Notes under the pieces: model-generated
The model's input: the letters and a program-made list of their open reading frames with translations, nothing else
The model's database searches: none
What the model was told of the DNA's origin: nothing
Source: Pseudarthrobacter sp. GA104
Lineage (GTDB): Bacteria > Actinomycetota > Actinomycetes > Actinomycetales > Micrococcaceae
Length of the DNA stretch: 64,000 nucleotides
Direction: 5' to 3'
Assembly (NCBI RefSeq): GCF_009741265.1
Contig: NZ_WOWL01000001.1
Span: forward strand, 1,674,001-1,738,000
Part shown: piece after piece, positions 33,518 through 41,869 of the stretch
Layout: the number at the start of each line of letters is the position of its first letter
How positions within the stretch are numbered: the stretch's first letter is position 1
Program-made: the position numbers and the translations under genes

Positions 33518-33997
33518 CTACTTGCCTGCCGGCTCGGTGACGGATGCCGTGGCCGCCATGGTCTCGGCGTTGACCATCCAGGCAAGCTGCTCCAGCCGCT
33601 CGATGGCCGCGTGGAGCAGGTCCGCGCTGGTGGGATCCTCCTCATCCACTTCATCATGGACATCCCGCATGGTCTGGACCGTACGCTCCAGCCTGGCCGT
33701 AATGAGCTTGACCGTCTCTTTCGTGGAGGTCAGCCCTGCGGGAAATTCGTCCAGCCGGCTGCCGGCCGAGACAGTGCCGCTGCGGCCATCCGGAAGGGCG
33801 TGCAGGGCGCGCATGCGTTCAGCAGCCTGGTCGGCGAAGAGCCGGGCAGCGGCAATAATCTCGTCAAGCTGCAGGTGCAGGTCACGGAAATTCGTGCCCA
33901 CAACGTTCCAGTGGGCTTGCTTTCCCTGCAGGTGCAGTTCGATGAGATCGGTAAGCACCGTCTGCAGATTGCCGGCCAGGGTGGGTGACGCTTTCAT
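33518..33997 (-). CDS. dps: Dps-family DNA-protection/ferritin-like protein
   Basis: A 159-aa ferritin-like protein. The ferroxidase ligands sit in the family pattern QGKQAHWNVVGTNFRDLHLQ (His and Asp/Glu), with LDEIIAAARLFADQAAER next. It stores iron, consumes peroxide and may bind DNA under starvation. A TAAG-palindrome element lies 56 nt upstream. The following acyl-CoA dehydrogenase gene starts 14 nt after its stop, so the stress promoter may drive all four genes. Confidence 0.92.
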   Translation of the reverse strand: MKASPTLAGNLQTVLTDLIELHLQGKQAHWNVVGTNFRDLHLQLDEIIAAARLFADQAAERMRALHALPDGRSGTVSAGSRLDEFPAGLTSTKETVKLITARLERTVQTMRDVHDEVDEEDPTSADLLHAAIERLEQLAWMVNAETMAATASVTEPAGK

Positions 33998-34052
33998 CAG
34001 TTTCCTCCGCTGCTGCTCTCTGTCCGGCCGAACTCCAGCCGAAAATTCATTC

Positions 34053-34064
34053 TAAGCATACTTA
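34053..34064 (-). promoter_or_regulatory. TAAG-palindrome element before dps
   Basis: TAAGCATACTTA on the plus strand; read toward dps it is TAAGTATGCTTA followed by GAAT, giving a TAGAAT -10-like hexamer, 56 nt before the dps ATG. Confidence 0.45.
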
Positions 34065-34102
34065 GCAGTTCCAGTATCGAGCGCGGCAAAATGAGCACAG
34101 CG

Positions 34103-34786
34103 CTACCGGATGCGGGCCAGCGCGAATCCGTCCCAGCCTTTCGAGCCCACCGTCTGGATAACAGTGGCATCGAGCCGGGGATGCTCGCCGAGGAGTTTCA
34201 GCGCGTCGATGATTCCCGGCGCGTTGACCGGGTCCATCCCGGGGTCAAGGATGGCTCCCTCCCACACGGTATTGTCCAGCACCACCGTGGACCCGGGCCG
34301 GCCCAGCCGGACGGCCCAGTCCAGGTAACCGCTGTTGTTCTCCTTGTCCGCATCGATGAAGATGAAATCGAATGGTTCCCGGGCTTCTTCCTCAAGTGCG
34401 GCCAGCGTTTCCAGCGCGGGTCCCAGCCGGATTTCGACCTTTTCCCCCAAGCCGGCGGCGTCGATGTTGGCCCAGGCAACCTCTGCATGCTTGGGCAGGA
34501 ACTCGCAGGTGACCAGGCTGCCGCCGTCGGGAAGGCCCCGGCCCATCCAAATCGTGCTGTAGCCGGCGAGGGTGCCGATTTCGAGCACGCGGCGGGCGCC
34601 GGAGATCTGGACCAGGAGCTTGAGCAGCTTTCCGGCGTTGGGAGCCACTTCGATGGCGGGCATGCCGGCCTCTTCGGCGGAGCGAATGGCCTGCTGCAGG
34701 GCGGAATCCGGACGGACGACGACGTCGGACAGGTATTCTTCAGCCGCAATCCACTCTGGCCGGGGCTTGTGCTCGAACATTGCCAC
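34103..34786 (-). CDS. Class I O-methyltransferase
   Basis: A 227-aa SAM-dependent methyltransferase of the catechol/caffeoyl-CoA O-methyltransferase group. VLEIGTLAGYSTIWMGRGLP is the SAM loop, FDFIFIDADKENNSGYLDWA carries the metal-binding Asp and Lys, and VVLDNTVWEGAI the second metal-site Asp-Asn. The start may be the Met two codons later. It stands alone; the substrate is unknown. Confidence 0.92.
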   Translation of the reverse strand: MAMFEHKPRPEWIAAEEYLSDVVVRPDSALQQAIRSAEEAGMPAIEVAPNAGKLLKLLVQISGARRVLEIGTLAGYSTIWMGRGLPDGGSLVTCEFLPKHAEVAWANIDAAGLGEKVEIRLGPALETLAALEEEAREPFDFIFIDADKENNSGYLDWAVRLGRPGSTVVLDNTVWEGAILDPGMDPVNAPGIIDALKLLGEHPRLDATVIQTVGSKGWDGFALARIR

Positions 34787-34851
34787 AGTCTGGCACGGGC
34801 CCGCGCCGGGGTCCAGAGCAAAAGGCCGACGGCGGATGCGGCCGCCGCGGG

Positions 34852-35175
34852 TCAGGAACCGTCAGCGAGCGCTTCTTCCAGTCGGTCCACTTTTGCCGTC
34901 AGCTCACCGGTGTAGCCGGGCCGGATATCGGCCTTGATGACCAGGGACACCCTGCTTCCGTACCGTCCCACTGCCTCGGTGGCCCGCTTCACTACGTCAA
35001 AAACTTCGTCCCATTCGCCTTCGATGGTGGTGAACATCGAATCCGTCTTGTTGGGAAGCCCCGATTCCCGGACGATCCTGACGGCGGCCGCAACGGCGTC
35101 GTGCACTGAAGCATCGGAGGGACGGGAACCTTCGCTGGGCGCGCCGGAGGGGGCAACAGAAAACGCAAGCAACAT
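34852..35175 (-). CDS. Thiamine-binding protein, MTH1187/YqgV type
   Basis: A 107-aa ferredoxin-like protein with LLAFSVAPSG at the start and the family segment MFTTIEGEWDEVFDVVKRAT in the middle. These small tetramers bind thiamine or its hydroxymethylpyrimidine; no TPP riboswitch or thiamine gene is seen next to it. It is on the same strand as the methyltransferase after a 65-nt gap. Confidence 0.88.
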   Translation of the reverse strand: MLLAFSVAPSGAPSEGSRPSDASVHDAVAAAVRIVRESGLPNKTDSMFTTIEGEWDEVFDVVKRATEAVGRYGSRVSLVIKADIRPGYTGELTAKVDRLEEALADGS

Positions 35176-35296
35176 GGTGCCAGTGTGCCATGCATCCTGC
35201 AGGGCTGCAGGGGGAAACGGGTGGCCTGGCGCGTCACATAACCCACTACCCTCCAGTAACAGTGAACGCCGAAAGCTCCATTGCTAACCTTTTCGC

Positions 35297-35932
35297 ATGA
35301 GCCTCGCAGTCGTCCGCAAGCCGCTCCGCGCCGACGCAGCGCGGAACGTGGACAAGATCATCACAGCGGCGCGCCAGTGCTTCCGCGAGTATGGCCCCGA
35401 AGTACCGCTGCAGACCATCGCGGCAACGGCGGGAGTGGGCCCGGCCACCCTCTTCCGGAACTTCGCTGACAAGGAAGAGCTGGTCCTCGCCGCGCTCAAC
35501 CGGCAGCTGCGCCTGACAGTGGACCCCGTGATCGACGACGCCCTGGCCAATATCGACGCGACCGCCGGACTGCTGCGGGTCCTCGAGGCCCTGATGGCTG
35601 CTGCCAGCGCTGATGCCAACCTGCTGGGCGCCGTCGCGGGCCGTCGTGAGCTCCTGACCGGCATTACGGGCTCACTCATGGAATCAATCAGCGTGTTGCT
35701 GGTGCGCGGGCAGGGCCAGGGAAGCCTGCGTGCGGACATCTCCATGACCGACATGTTCCGGCTGCTCGCAATGCTCATTGGCGTAGTGGACACCATGGAG
35801 CCAGGGTCCGACGCCTGGCGCCGGCCGCTGGCCCTGATCGAGGATGCCATCCGCACGTCCCGGCCGTCCCGGCCGCTTCCGGCGCATGTGCCAGTCCCGC
35901 CGTCTCCCCTGGCGGAGACCCAGCCGGGCTAG
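35297..35932 (+). CDS. TetR/AcrR-family regulator
   Basis: A 211-aa one-domain repressor: helix-turn-helix PLQTIAATAGVGPATLFRNF at about 42-61 and a variable C-terminal ligand domain with a proline-rich end. It starts 121 nt from the divergent thiamine-binding gene and may regulate itself; no target can be named from the sequence. Confidence 0.9.
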   Translation: MSLAVVRKPLRADAARNVDKIITAARQCFREYGPEVPLQTIAATAGVGPATLFRNFADKEELVLAALNRQLRLTVDPVIDDALANIDATAGLLRVLEALMAAASADANLLGAVAGRRELLTGITGSLMESISVLLVRGQGQGSLRADISMTDMFRLLAMLIGVVDTMEPGSDAWRRPLALIEDAIRTSRPSRPLPAHVPVPPSPLAETQPG

Positions 35933-36080
35933 CAATCCACTGAACGGCAACCCCATTGTGGGCGTCCTGAGGGTGCCACTAGACTTCAGAAAGGGTTACG
36001 CAGCCAGCCCTCTGTGTCTTGATTTTGGAGTGACGCATGCAGCAATCCAAGTACCTCCCCCGGGCAACGGCCGCACTAAG

Positions 36081-36305
36081 ATGAACAGCTCAAAGCTGAA
36101 CCTTTACCTCAATGATCCCCGCGGGCCGGAGGAAATCCTCCCCACGATGACCGCGGAAGAACTGGCACACCTGCTGGATGCCCTCTACCAGAACCTGGAC
36201 ACGCCCGAGCCCGAATTTGGTGTGGAGACCTGGTATGAGATGGCTGTCGAAGAATGCAGCCGCAGGGCCGGCTCGCCTGACGGCGAAGCCCACGGGGTGG
36301 CCTGA
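36081..36305 (+). CDS. Small hypothetical protein
   Basis: A 74-aa acidic protein: MNSSKLNLYLNDPRGPEEIL, then TMTAEELAHLLDALYQNLDT and FGVETWYEMAVEECSRRA. No domain I recognise. The ribosome site is weak; an overlapping upstream reading frame gives no better start. It converges on the next gene with a 9-nt gap. Confidence 0.6.
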   Translation: MNSSKLNLYLNDPRGPEEILPTMTAEELAHLLDALYQNLDTPEPEFGVETWYEMAVEECSRRAGSPDGEAHGVA

Positions 36306-36314
36306 CCCTATGCC

Positions 36315-36641
36315 TTAGTGGTGCCCGTGGTGTTCGTTGGGAACATGGTCCTTGGCTTCCATCAGGTGCTGCTGCAGCTTTTCCTCCGCGTCCCTGCGGC
36401 GCCGTGCAGTATCGCGCATCTCCCTGGAACCTTCGGAACCGCTTGGATCAAGGTAGCCCTGCCGCGGCTTCCCGTGCCGCTCCGGTGCGTGCACGTCGGG
36501 TCCTGGTTTTGCGGCCGTCTTCTTCGCGGCCTCCCGGGCATCGGCCTCCCGGGAATCAGTGTCCCGGGCTGCGCCGCCGTCAGCACCTTGGCCATGCTCC
36601 GGCTGCTCCGGACGTGACTGATCGTTCATGTCGTCATTCAT
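36315..36641 (-). CDS. Charged low-complexity hypothetical protein
   Basis: A 108-aa hydrophilic protein rich in Asp, Glu, Arg, Gly and His, ending in NEHHGHH, with a helical stretch RRRRDAEEKLQQHLMEAKDH. It looks disordered, like other actinobacterial stress-related small proteins. The ATG at 36641 has AAGGAGG eight bases upstream, which rules out a Met 19 codons earlier. Confidence 0.7.
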   Translation of the reverse strand: MNDDMNDQSRPEQPEHGQGADGGAARDTDSREADAREAAKKTAAKPGPDVHAPERHGKPRQGYLDPSGSEGSREMRDTARRRRDAEEKLQQHLMEAKDHVPNEHHGHH

Positions 36642-36724
36642 GTCGGTTCCTCCTTCATGGCCGCCGCAGTGGAATGCGGCCTGGTTCCAGTCCACCATAG
36701 ACAGGCCCCAGGGATCACGGCCTG

Positions 36725-36988
36725 CTATTCGCCGGGATCCCCCCTGCCCCGAAGCTCCTGGCGCACCAGTGCCTGCAGTGCCGGAATTTGGGATGCGGGA
36801 TCAAGCTCAAATGACTTCCACAGGCTCCGGGAGAGGGACTCCAGGTCCTCGGCCGGAACATCCGCCAGGCCGGAAAAGCGCGTAAAGAAGCGTTTGGCAG
36901 GCAGTCCAGCCCGTCGTCGAACGTTTGTCTGGTGAGGACGCCCGGCTCTTTCCCCGGCCGCGTGCAGCTGATTTTCCATGGCCGCCAT
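36725..36988 (-). CDS. Small hypothetical protein, uncertain
   Basis: A possible 87-aa protein whose C-terminal half (LPAKRFFTRFSGLADVPAED and ASQIPALQALVRQELRGRG) looks like real helical protein. The ribosome site is weak and Met at 36988 or 36979 could start it. No family recognised; an overlapping frame on the same strand is less protein-like. Confidence 0.4.
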   Translation of the reverse strand: MAAMENQLHAAGERAGRPHQTNVRRRAGLPAKRFFTRFSGLADVPAEDLESLSRSLWKSFELDPASQIPALQALVRQELRGRGDPGE

Positions 36989-37102
36989 TCATCTGAAGAT
37001 CCCATGGCCAACTGCATAGCCGCTTTTATAGTACAACCGGGAAAGCACAACGTGAGTGATCTTCACCACATCGCAACATGGGCTTCCGGAAGGGGCGCCC
37101 GC

Positions 37103-37414
37103 TCAATTCCAGCCGAGGATCCTCAAGAGCGCAGCCGTGCCCGCTCCGGCCAGCACCACCACCAGGAACGGCGCCCGGAGCGCCAGGGCTACGGCGGCAG
37201 CCGCGAGTGCTCCCAGCCTTGCGTCAGCAACCAGCGACTGGCCGGTTGCGAAAGTATTCACCACGGTCAGGGATGCCAGCAATCCGATGGTCATGGTGCC
37301 GGCCACACGGGACATCCTCGGATCTTCGAGCAGCCGGGCCGGGACAAAGTAGCCCACCAGCTTCCAGGCGTAGGCCAGGGCGCACGCAATCAGGAGCCAG
37401 ATCCAGAGACTCAT
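37103..37414 (-). CDS. azlD: AzlD branched-chain amino-acid export subunit
   Basis: A 103-aa membrane protein with four predicted short spans (MSLWIWLLIACALAYAWKLV at the start), the small partner of AzlC. Together they export branched-chain amino acids. ATG overlaps the azlC stop by four bases. Confidence 0.9.
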   Translation of the reverse strand: MSLWIWLLIACALAYAWKLVGYFVPARLLEDPRMSRVAGTMTIGLLASLTVVNTFATGQSLVADARLGALAAAAVALALRAPFLVVVLAGAGTAALLRILGWN

Positions 37415-38211
37415 TCGGCTGTCCCCTGTCCTGTCTCCTTCGCGCGGGCCCGGCCTTCATGCGGGCCCGCGAGGGGGCTGCCGCCCCTGCCGCCATGCCG
37501 GTGGCGTTCCCGGTAGGGGTCGACATCCGGCTCCAGGCCTTCATCACTGCGGCCGTGGCTGAACCAGCCGATCACGGCAGCCACCACCGCCGCCACGAGG
37601 ATTGGGACGCCCGCAGGGACAAAGGGAACGGCGATCACGGTGGCCACGGCGCACACAACGGCGATGGCAACGGGCTCGCGTCCCTTGAGCCGCGGCCACA
37701 GCAGGCCAAGGAATGCAGCCACCGCTGCGCCGTCCAGTCCCCACTGTTTTGGATCGCCCAGGCCGCTGCCGGCGAGCGCACCGACGGCGGTGAACAGGTT
37801 CCACAGCACGTAGATTCCGATGCCCGCAGCCCAGAACCCGCGGCGCTGTTCAGCGGGGTCCGCCTGGCCGGAGCTTGTGGCCGTGGATTCATCGATGGTC
37901 AACTGGGCGGCCACATACTTGCGCCAGCCCGTGGGGTGCAGGAGGGCGTTCAACTGCATGCCGTAGATCCCGTTGCGCATTCCCAGGAGCGTGGCAGCGC
38001 TCATGGCCGCGATGCCGGAGCCGCCGCCCGCCACCACACCGATGAAAGCGAACTGCGAGCCGCCGCTGAACAGGAGCAGGCTCAAGGCCATGGTTTGCCA
38101 GAAGTTGAGCCCTGACGTGACCGAGAGCGCGCCGAAGGAAACGCCGTACAGGCCGGTGGCGATACTGATGGAGATGCCCATCCGCACTGCCGGTGATGCC
38201 AGCAGCGTCAC
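37411..38211 (-). CDS. azlC: AzlC branched-chain amino-acid export subunit
   Basis: A 266-aa membrane protein, the large subunit of the AzlCD/BrnFE exporter. GISIATGLYGVSFGAL-type opening, FSGGSQFAFIGV and MRNGIYGMQLN are family marks; five to six spans are predicted, then a charged C-terminal tail of ~40 residues. The GTG at 38211 is chosen for its GTGA overlap with the upstream stop; the long open frame upstream of it is antisense-like noise over the DoxX gene. Confidence 0.88.
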   Translation of the reverse strand: MTLLASPAVRMGISISIATGLYGVSFGALSVTSGLNFWQTMALSLLLFSGGSQFAFIGVVAGGGSGIAAMSAATLLGMRNGIYGMQLNALLHPTGWRKYVAAQLTIDESTATSSGQADPAEQRRGFWAAGIGIYVLWNLFTAVGALAGSGLGDPKQWGLDGAAVAAFLGLLWPRLKGREPVAIAVVCAVATVIAVPFVPAGVPILVAAVVAAVIGWFSHGRSDEGLEPDVDPYRERHRHGGRGGSPLAGPHEGRARAKETGQGTAE

Positions 38212-38657
38212 AGCCCCGCTCCCACGGCGGGCTTCCGCAGGCTCCAAGCCCACGCAATGAGCGGCGCCTGGAGCGGAAGCCGCACACTGTGCACCTTCCG
38301 CTGCGCCCGGGTTCCTTGCGGCCCGTATGCCCGGCGGAGGGCGTCGACATGCCCCGCGAGGAACGCAGCGAACATCATGGTGGTGGCTGTGGCGGTTGCC
38401 TTTCGTGTTCCAGGGACCATGATTCCGACGGCGGCTGCCAGCTCCAGCAGGCCGCTCACCGCGATCCATTCCTCCCTCGAAAGGAGGGCGAAGGGCCGCG
38501 AGGGCGCAGCGCCGTCGTCACGGCACAGGTAATCGGGCACCACCTGGCGGTAGAAGCCGGGGTCGCGGAAGTGCTTCATGGCGCTTGCCAGGAGCAGTGC
38601 GCTCATGGCTGCAGCAGAAAGGTGTTGGGCGGCCCGGCCGGAGCGGGGAAGAGGCAT
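38208..38657 (-). CDS. DoxX-like small membrane protein
   Basis: A 149-aa membrane protein of the DoxX/DUF type: about four spans, with YLCRDDGAAPSRPFALLSRE then EWIAVSGLLELAAAVGIMVP, and TTMMFAAFLAGHVDALRRA. Function unclear; relatives are linked to redox stress. The start could be the Met 17 codons later. It overlaps azlC by four bases, so it is co-translated with the exporter. Confidence 0.75.
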   Translation of the reverse strand: MPLPRSGRAAQHLSAAAMSALLLASAMKHFRDPGFYRQVVPDYLCRDDGAAPSRPFALLSREEWIAVSGLLELAAAVGIMVPGTRKATATATTMMFAAFLAGHVDALRRAYGPQGTRAQRKVHSVRLPLQAPLIAWAWSLRKPAVGAGL

Positions 38658-38714
38658 GGTTCAACTCAATCACAGCACCGCCGGAAGCGCCGAAACCATC
38701 CCGCGGCCGGGAAC

Positions 38715-39614
38715 TTACCTGCCCTGGGGCGAGGCAAGCTCCAGTTGGCTGAGGACACGGGCGGGCACATTGGTGGTGATCTCCTGGATGCCCAGTCCTG
38801 TGCACAGCGCCACATCCTGTTCCGTGTCCACCGTCCATACCCGGAAGCGCCGGCCGGCGGCGAGCCAGCGTTGGACGGACGCCGGGTGCCGGCGCACGTA
38901 CTCGATTCCGGGCCCGGCCATACCCACCTCGCCAAGGTCCAGGATCCGCTCACCTTCGAGCTGGGCGGCCTTCATCAGGTTGGCAATTGCACCGCCGGTT
39001 ATCACGCCGAAGCCCAGGCCCGCGCGGATTACCCGGATGTCCACATCGTCCACCAGCTGGCAGACGAATTCAGGGGGAACCGAGTGGAGCAACTGCCGCA
39101 CTGAGTCCGGGCTGAAACTCATGAACGTCACTGACACGTTGTCCAGCGAAGAGGTCAGTGGATCCCAGCCCTCGTCCCGCAGTACTTCCAGGACCCGGTC
39201 CTCGAGCTTGAGCTGGTACGGGCTGGGGTGCTTGAGTTCGATGGCCAGCTTCACCGGCCGGCCGGCGCCCCGGAGGATCTCGAGCAGTTCGGGCAGGGTC
39301 AGGAACTGCTCGGACAGCGCCCCGTACGTTTCGGGAATACGCACGCCCTTCCATGACGAGAAATCCAGGTGCCTCAGTTCCCGCAGCGTGCGTTCGGCGA
39401 CGGGCCCGGTTCCGTCGGAGGTGCGGTCCAGGTTGGCGTCGTGCAGGAGGACAACGTGCTGGTCACGCGTGAGGTGGACATCGCACTCCACGCCGTCGGC
39501 GCCGTCTGCCAGCGCCTGCAGATAGGCGGCACGGGTGTGTTCGGCGAAGGCGGCGCTGGAACCGCGGTGGGCAAAGACCGTGGGCCGCTGCGGCCCGGAC
39601 TCGTCACTGGTCAT
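38715..39614 (-). CDS. Glycerophosphodiester phosphodiesterase
   Basis: A 299-aa GDPD-family TIM barrel that splits glycerophosphodiesters to glycerol 3-phosphate and an alcohol. The catalytic HRGSSAAFAEHT at the N-terminus, GVECDVHLTRDQ metal ligands and VVLLHDANLDRTSDGTG are intact; AIELKH and VWTVDTEQD follow. There is no signal peptide, so a cytoplasmic UgpQ-like enzyme is likely. It is divergent from the DUF445 gene with 49 nt between. Confidence 0.93.
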   Translation of the reverse strand: MTSDESGPQRPTVFAHRGSSAAFAEHTRAAYLQALADGADGVECDVHLTRDQHVVLLHDANLDRTSDGTGPVAERTLRELRHLDFSSWKGVRIPETYGALSEQFLTLPELLEILRGAGRPVKLAIELKHPSPYQLKLEDRVLEVLRDEGWDPLTSSLDNVSVTFMSFSPDSVRQLLHSVPPEFVCQLVDDVDIRVIRAGLGFGVITGGAIANLMKAAQLEGERILDLGEVGMAGPGIEYVRRHPASVQRWLAAGRRFRVWTVDTEQDVALCTGLGIQEITTNVPARVLSQLELASPQGR

Positions 39615-39663
39615 GGAGACACGGTAGCCGACCCGGCGCGAACCGCGGGGCTAGGCTTGGCAC

Positions 39664-41022
39664 ATGCAGGTGAACTCTGAGCCAACTACCCGGGAAGCAC
39701 CCACCGGGCCAGCGCCTTCCGCCGCGCCCGACCCGAACGGCCGCCCGAAGGTGCGCGCCGCCGTCGTCCATCACGTCAGCCCTGGCGACGCCGAAAAGGC
39801 GGCAGCGCTGCGGAGGATGAAGCTGGTGGCGCTCGGGCTGCTGGTGGTGATGGCGGTGATTTTTGTCTTCGCTTTCGCGCTGCAGAAGGAGTATCCGTGG
39901 CTGCAGTACGTGCGGGCCGCAGCCGAGGGCGGCATGGTGGGCGCGCTGGCTGACTGGTTCGCCGTTACCGCACTGTTCAAGTACCCCATGGGCATCAAGA
40001 TCCCGCACACCGCCATCATCCCGCGCCGGAAGGACCAGATCGGCGCCTCGCTGGGCGAATTCGTGGAGACTAACTTCCTCTCCGAGCAGGTGGTCCAGGA
40101 GAAGCTGGCCAGCGTCAACATTGCCCGCCGGGCCGGGGAATGGCTTGCCACGCCGGCCGGCGCAGACAGGGTAGCCAAGGAGGGCGCCGCCCTGATCCGG
40201 GGTATTTTCAAGGTTTTGAACGACGACGACGTCCAGGCGGTCATCGAGGGAATGGTGCGCAAGCACCTGCTGGCTCCGCCGTGGGGACCTCCCGTGGGAA
40301 AGATGGCGGAGCGGATTTTCCACGACGGGCACCACCACAAGCTGGTGGACCTGCTGGTGGACCGGGCCGCCGACTGGGTGGATGACAACCACGATACTGT
40401 CACCCACCTGGTGTCCGACCGCTCCCCCACATGGGTGCCGCAGTTCGTGGACGGACTGGTGGGCGACAAGGTCTACGTGGAGATCCTGAAGTTCGTGCGC
40501 GCGGTGCAGGCCGACCCGAACCACCAGGTAAGGCAGTCCATCGACAGGTACCTCAACGACCTCGCGCAAGACCTGCAGCACGATCCGGCAATGATTGCCC
40601 GCGCCGAGGACATCAAGGCCCAGGTCCTGGGCGATCCCGAGGTGCGCGAACTCGCCTCCCGCACGTGGGGCACCGTGAAGAGCGCCCTCCTGGGTGCGGT
40701 GGATGATCCCGACAGCGAACTGACCATCAAGTTCAAGGCTGCGGTCCGCGACTTCGGCTCCCGGCTGGTCAGCGACCCCGAGCTCGCCGGGAAGGTGAAC
40801 ACCTGGATCGGCGACGCCGCCGGCTACCTCGTGCGGACGTACCGCTCCGACATCGCCGGAGTGATTACCGATACCGTGGCCCGCTGGGATGCGGAGGAAA
40901 CCTCGCAAAAGATCGAACTCCAGGTGGGCAAGGACCTGCAGTTCATCCGGATCAACGGCACCGTGGTGGGGTCGCTGGCCGGGCTGGCAATTTTCACGGT
41001 GGCGCACCTGATATTTGGGTAG
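39664..41022 (+). CDS. DUF445 membrane-associated protein
   Basis: A 452-aa protein of the DUF445/YjiN family. One span near 60-80 (LVALGLLVVMAVIFVFAFAL), then the family start AAAEGGMVGALADWFAVTAL, FKYPMGIKIPHTAIIPRRKD and a long helical domain, and a last span at the C-terminus (VGSLAGLAIFTVAHLIFG). Function unknown in all bacteria as far as I know. It ends at a palindromic repeat. Confidence 0.92.
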   Translation: MQVNSEPTTREAPTGPAPSAAPDPNGRPKVRAAVVHHVSPGDAEKAAALRRMKLVALGLLVVMAVIFVFAFALQKEYPWLQYVRAAAEGGMVGALADWFAVTALFKYPMGIKIPHTAIIPRRKDQIGASLGEFVETNFLSEQVVQEKLASVNIARRAGEWLATPAGADRVAKEGAALIRGIFKVLNDDDVQAVIEGMVRKHLLAPPWGPPVGKMAERIFHDGHHHKLVDLLVDRAADWVDDNHDTVTHLVSDRSPTWVPQFVDGLVGDKVYVEILKFVRAVQADPNHQVRQSIDRYLNDLAQDLQHDPAMIARAEDIKAQVLGDPEVRELASRTWGTVKSALLGAVDDPDSELTIKFKAAVRDFGSRLVSDPELAGKVNTWIGDAAGYLVRTYRSDIAGVITDTVARWDAEETSQKIELQVGKDLQFIRINGTVVGSLAGLAIFTVAHLIFG

Positions 41023-41038
41023 GCCACAGACCGTTTCG

Positions 41039-41107
41039 AAGCAACGCGAGGTCACTTAGTACCCGATAAACGGCCCCGCACCGGCCAAAAGTGACCCCGC
41101 GTTGCTT
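41039..41107. repeat. AAGCAACGCG-GGTCACTT inverted repeat
   Basis: AAGCAACGCGAGGTCACTT (41039-41057) pairs with 41089-41107 with one mismatch around a 31-nt loop, between the stops of the convergent DUF445 and pxpA genes. T-runs flank it on both sides (TTTTAGG and rc of CGTTTCGAA), so it can serve as terminator. It looks like a repeat-family element. Confidence 0.7.
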
Positions 41108-41119
41108 TTAGGACGCAGG

Positions 41120-41869
41120 CTAGGCGAACGACTCCAGCTCCACGCCGGCCGCTTCAAGCCCGGCCCGGACTGCGGCAGCCATCCCAACGGCTCCCGGAGT
41201 ATCACCGTGAATGCACAGGGAATCCGGCCGGACCTGCACAACGCTGCCATCCAGGGCCACTACTTCCCCCTTGGTCGCAAGGCGCACGGCCCGCTCGACG
41301 ATCGCGTCGACGTCGTGCAGCACGGCACCTTCCTGTGAGCGCGGCACCAGCGTTCCGTCGGCAAGGTAGGCTCGGTCCGCAAAGGCCTCGACAAACACCG
41401 GGTGGCCGGCCTCCTTCGCCTGCTTCAGCAGCTCAGATCCCGGCAGCCCAAGGATGGGAAGGCCGGGATCGTAGGCGTTCACGGCGGCCACAACAGCGGA
41501 AGCCTGTTCCGCGTCGCGCACCAGCCGGTTGTACAGCGCTCCGTGCGGCTTCACATAGTCCACGGACGCACCCACGGCGTGGGCAACGCCGTCGAGCGCC
41601 CCCAACTGGTACAGGACGTCGCCGAACAGCTCGTCGAAGCTCATGTCCAGCGAGCGGCGGCCGAAGCCTGCCAGATCCCGGTACCCCACGTGCGCGCCGA
41701 CCGTGACATCCAGTTCGTAGGCAGCCCTGCAGCTGTCCAGCATGGTGACGGGGTCTCCGGCGTGGAAACCGCAGGCCACATTGGCGCTGGTGACCAGCTG
41801 GAACATGGAGGCGTCGTCCCCCATCTTCCATGAACCGAACGATTCGCCAAGGTCAGCGTTGAGATCCAA
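41120..41869 (-). CDS. pxpA: 5-oxoprolinase subunit A (LamB/YcsF family)
   Basis: A 249-aa protein of the PxpA family, which with PxpB and PxpC opens 5-oxoproline to glutamate using ATP. DLNADLGESFG starts the fold, followed by ANVACGFHAGDP, VKPHGALYN and FADRAYLADGTLVPRS. No ATG is available; TTG at 41869 with GGAAGG eight bases upstream fits the family N-terminus. No pxpB/pxpC genes are nearby. It overlaps the end of the ecsC-like gene by 17 bases. Confidence 0.92.
   Translation of the reverse strand: MDLNADLGESFGSWKMGDDASMFQLVTSANVACGFHAGDPVTMLDSCRAAYELDVTVGAHVGYRDLAGFGRRSLDMSFDELFGDVLYQLGALDGVAHAVGASVDYVKPHGALYNRLVRDAEQASAVVAAVNAYDPGLPILGLPGSELLKQAKEAGHPVFVEAFADRAYLADGTLVPRSQEGAVLHDVDAIVERAVRLATKGEVVALDGSVVQVRPDSLCIHGDTPGAVGMAAAVRAGLEAAGVELESFA

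Noticed and set aside
37411..38469. AzlC with an 86-residue N-terminal extension
   Set aside because: The extension is read across the DoxX gene in another frame; the GTGA overlap at 38211 gives the normal family start.
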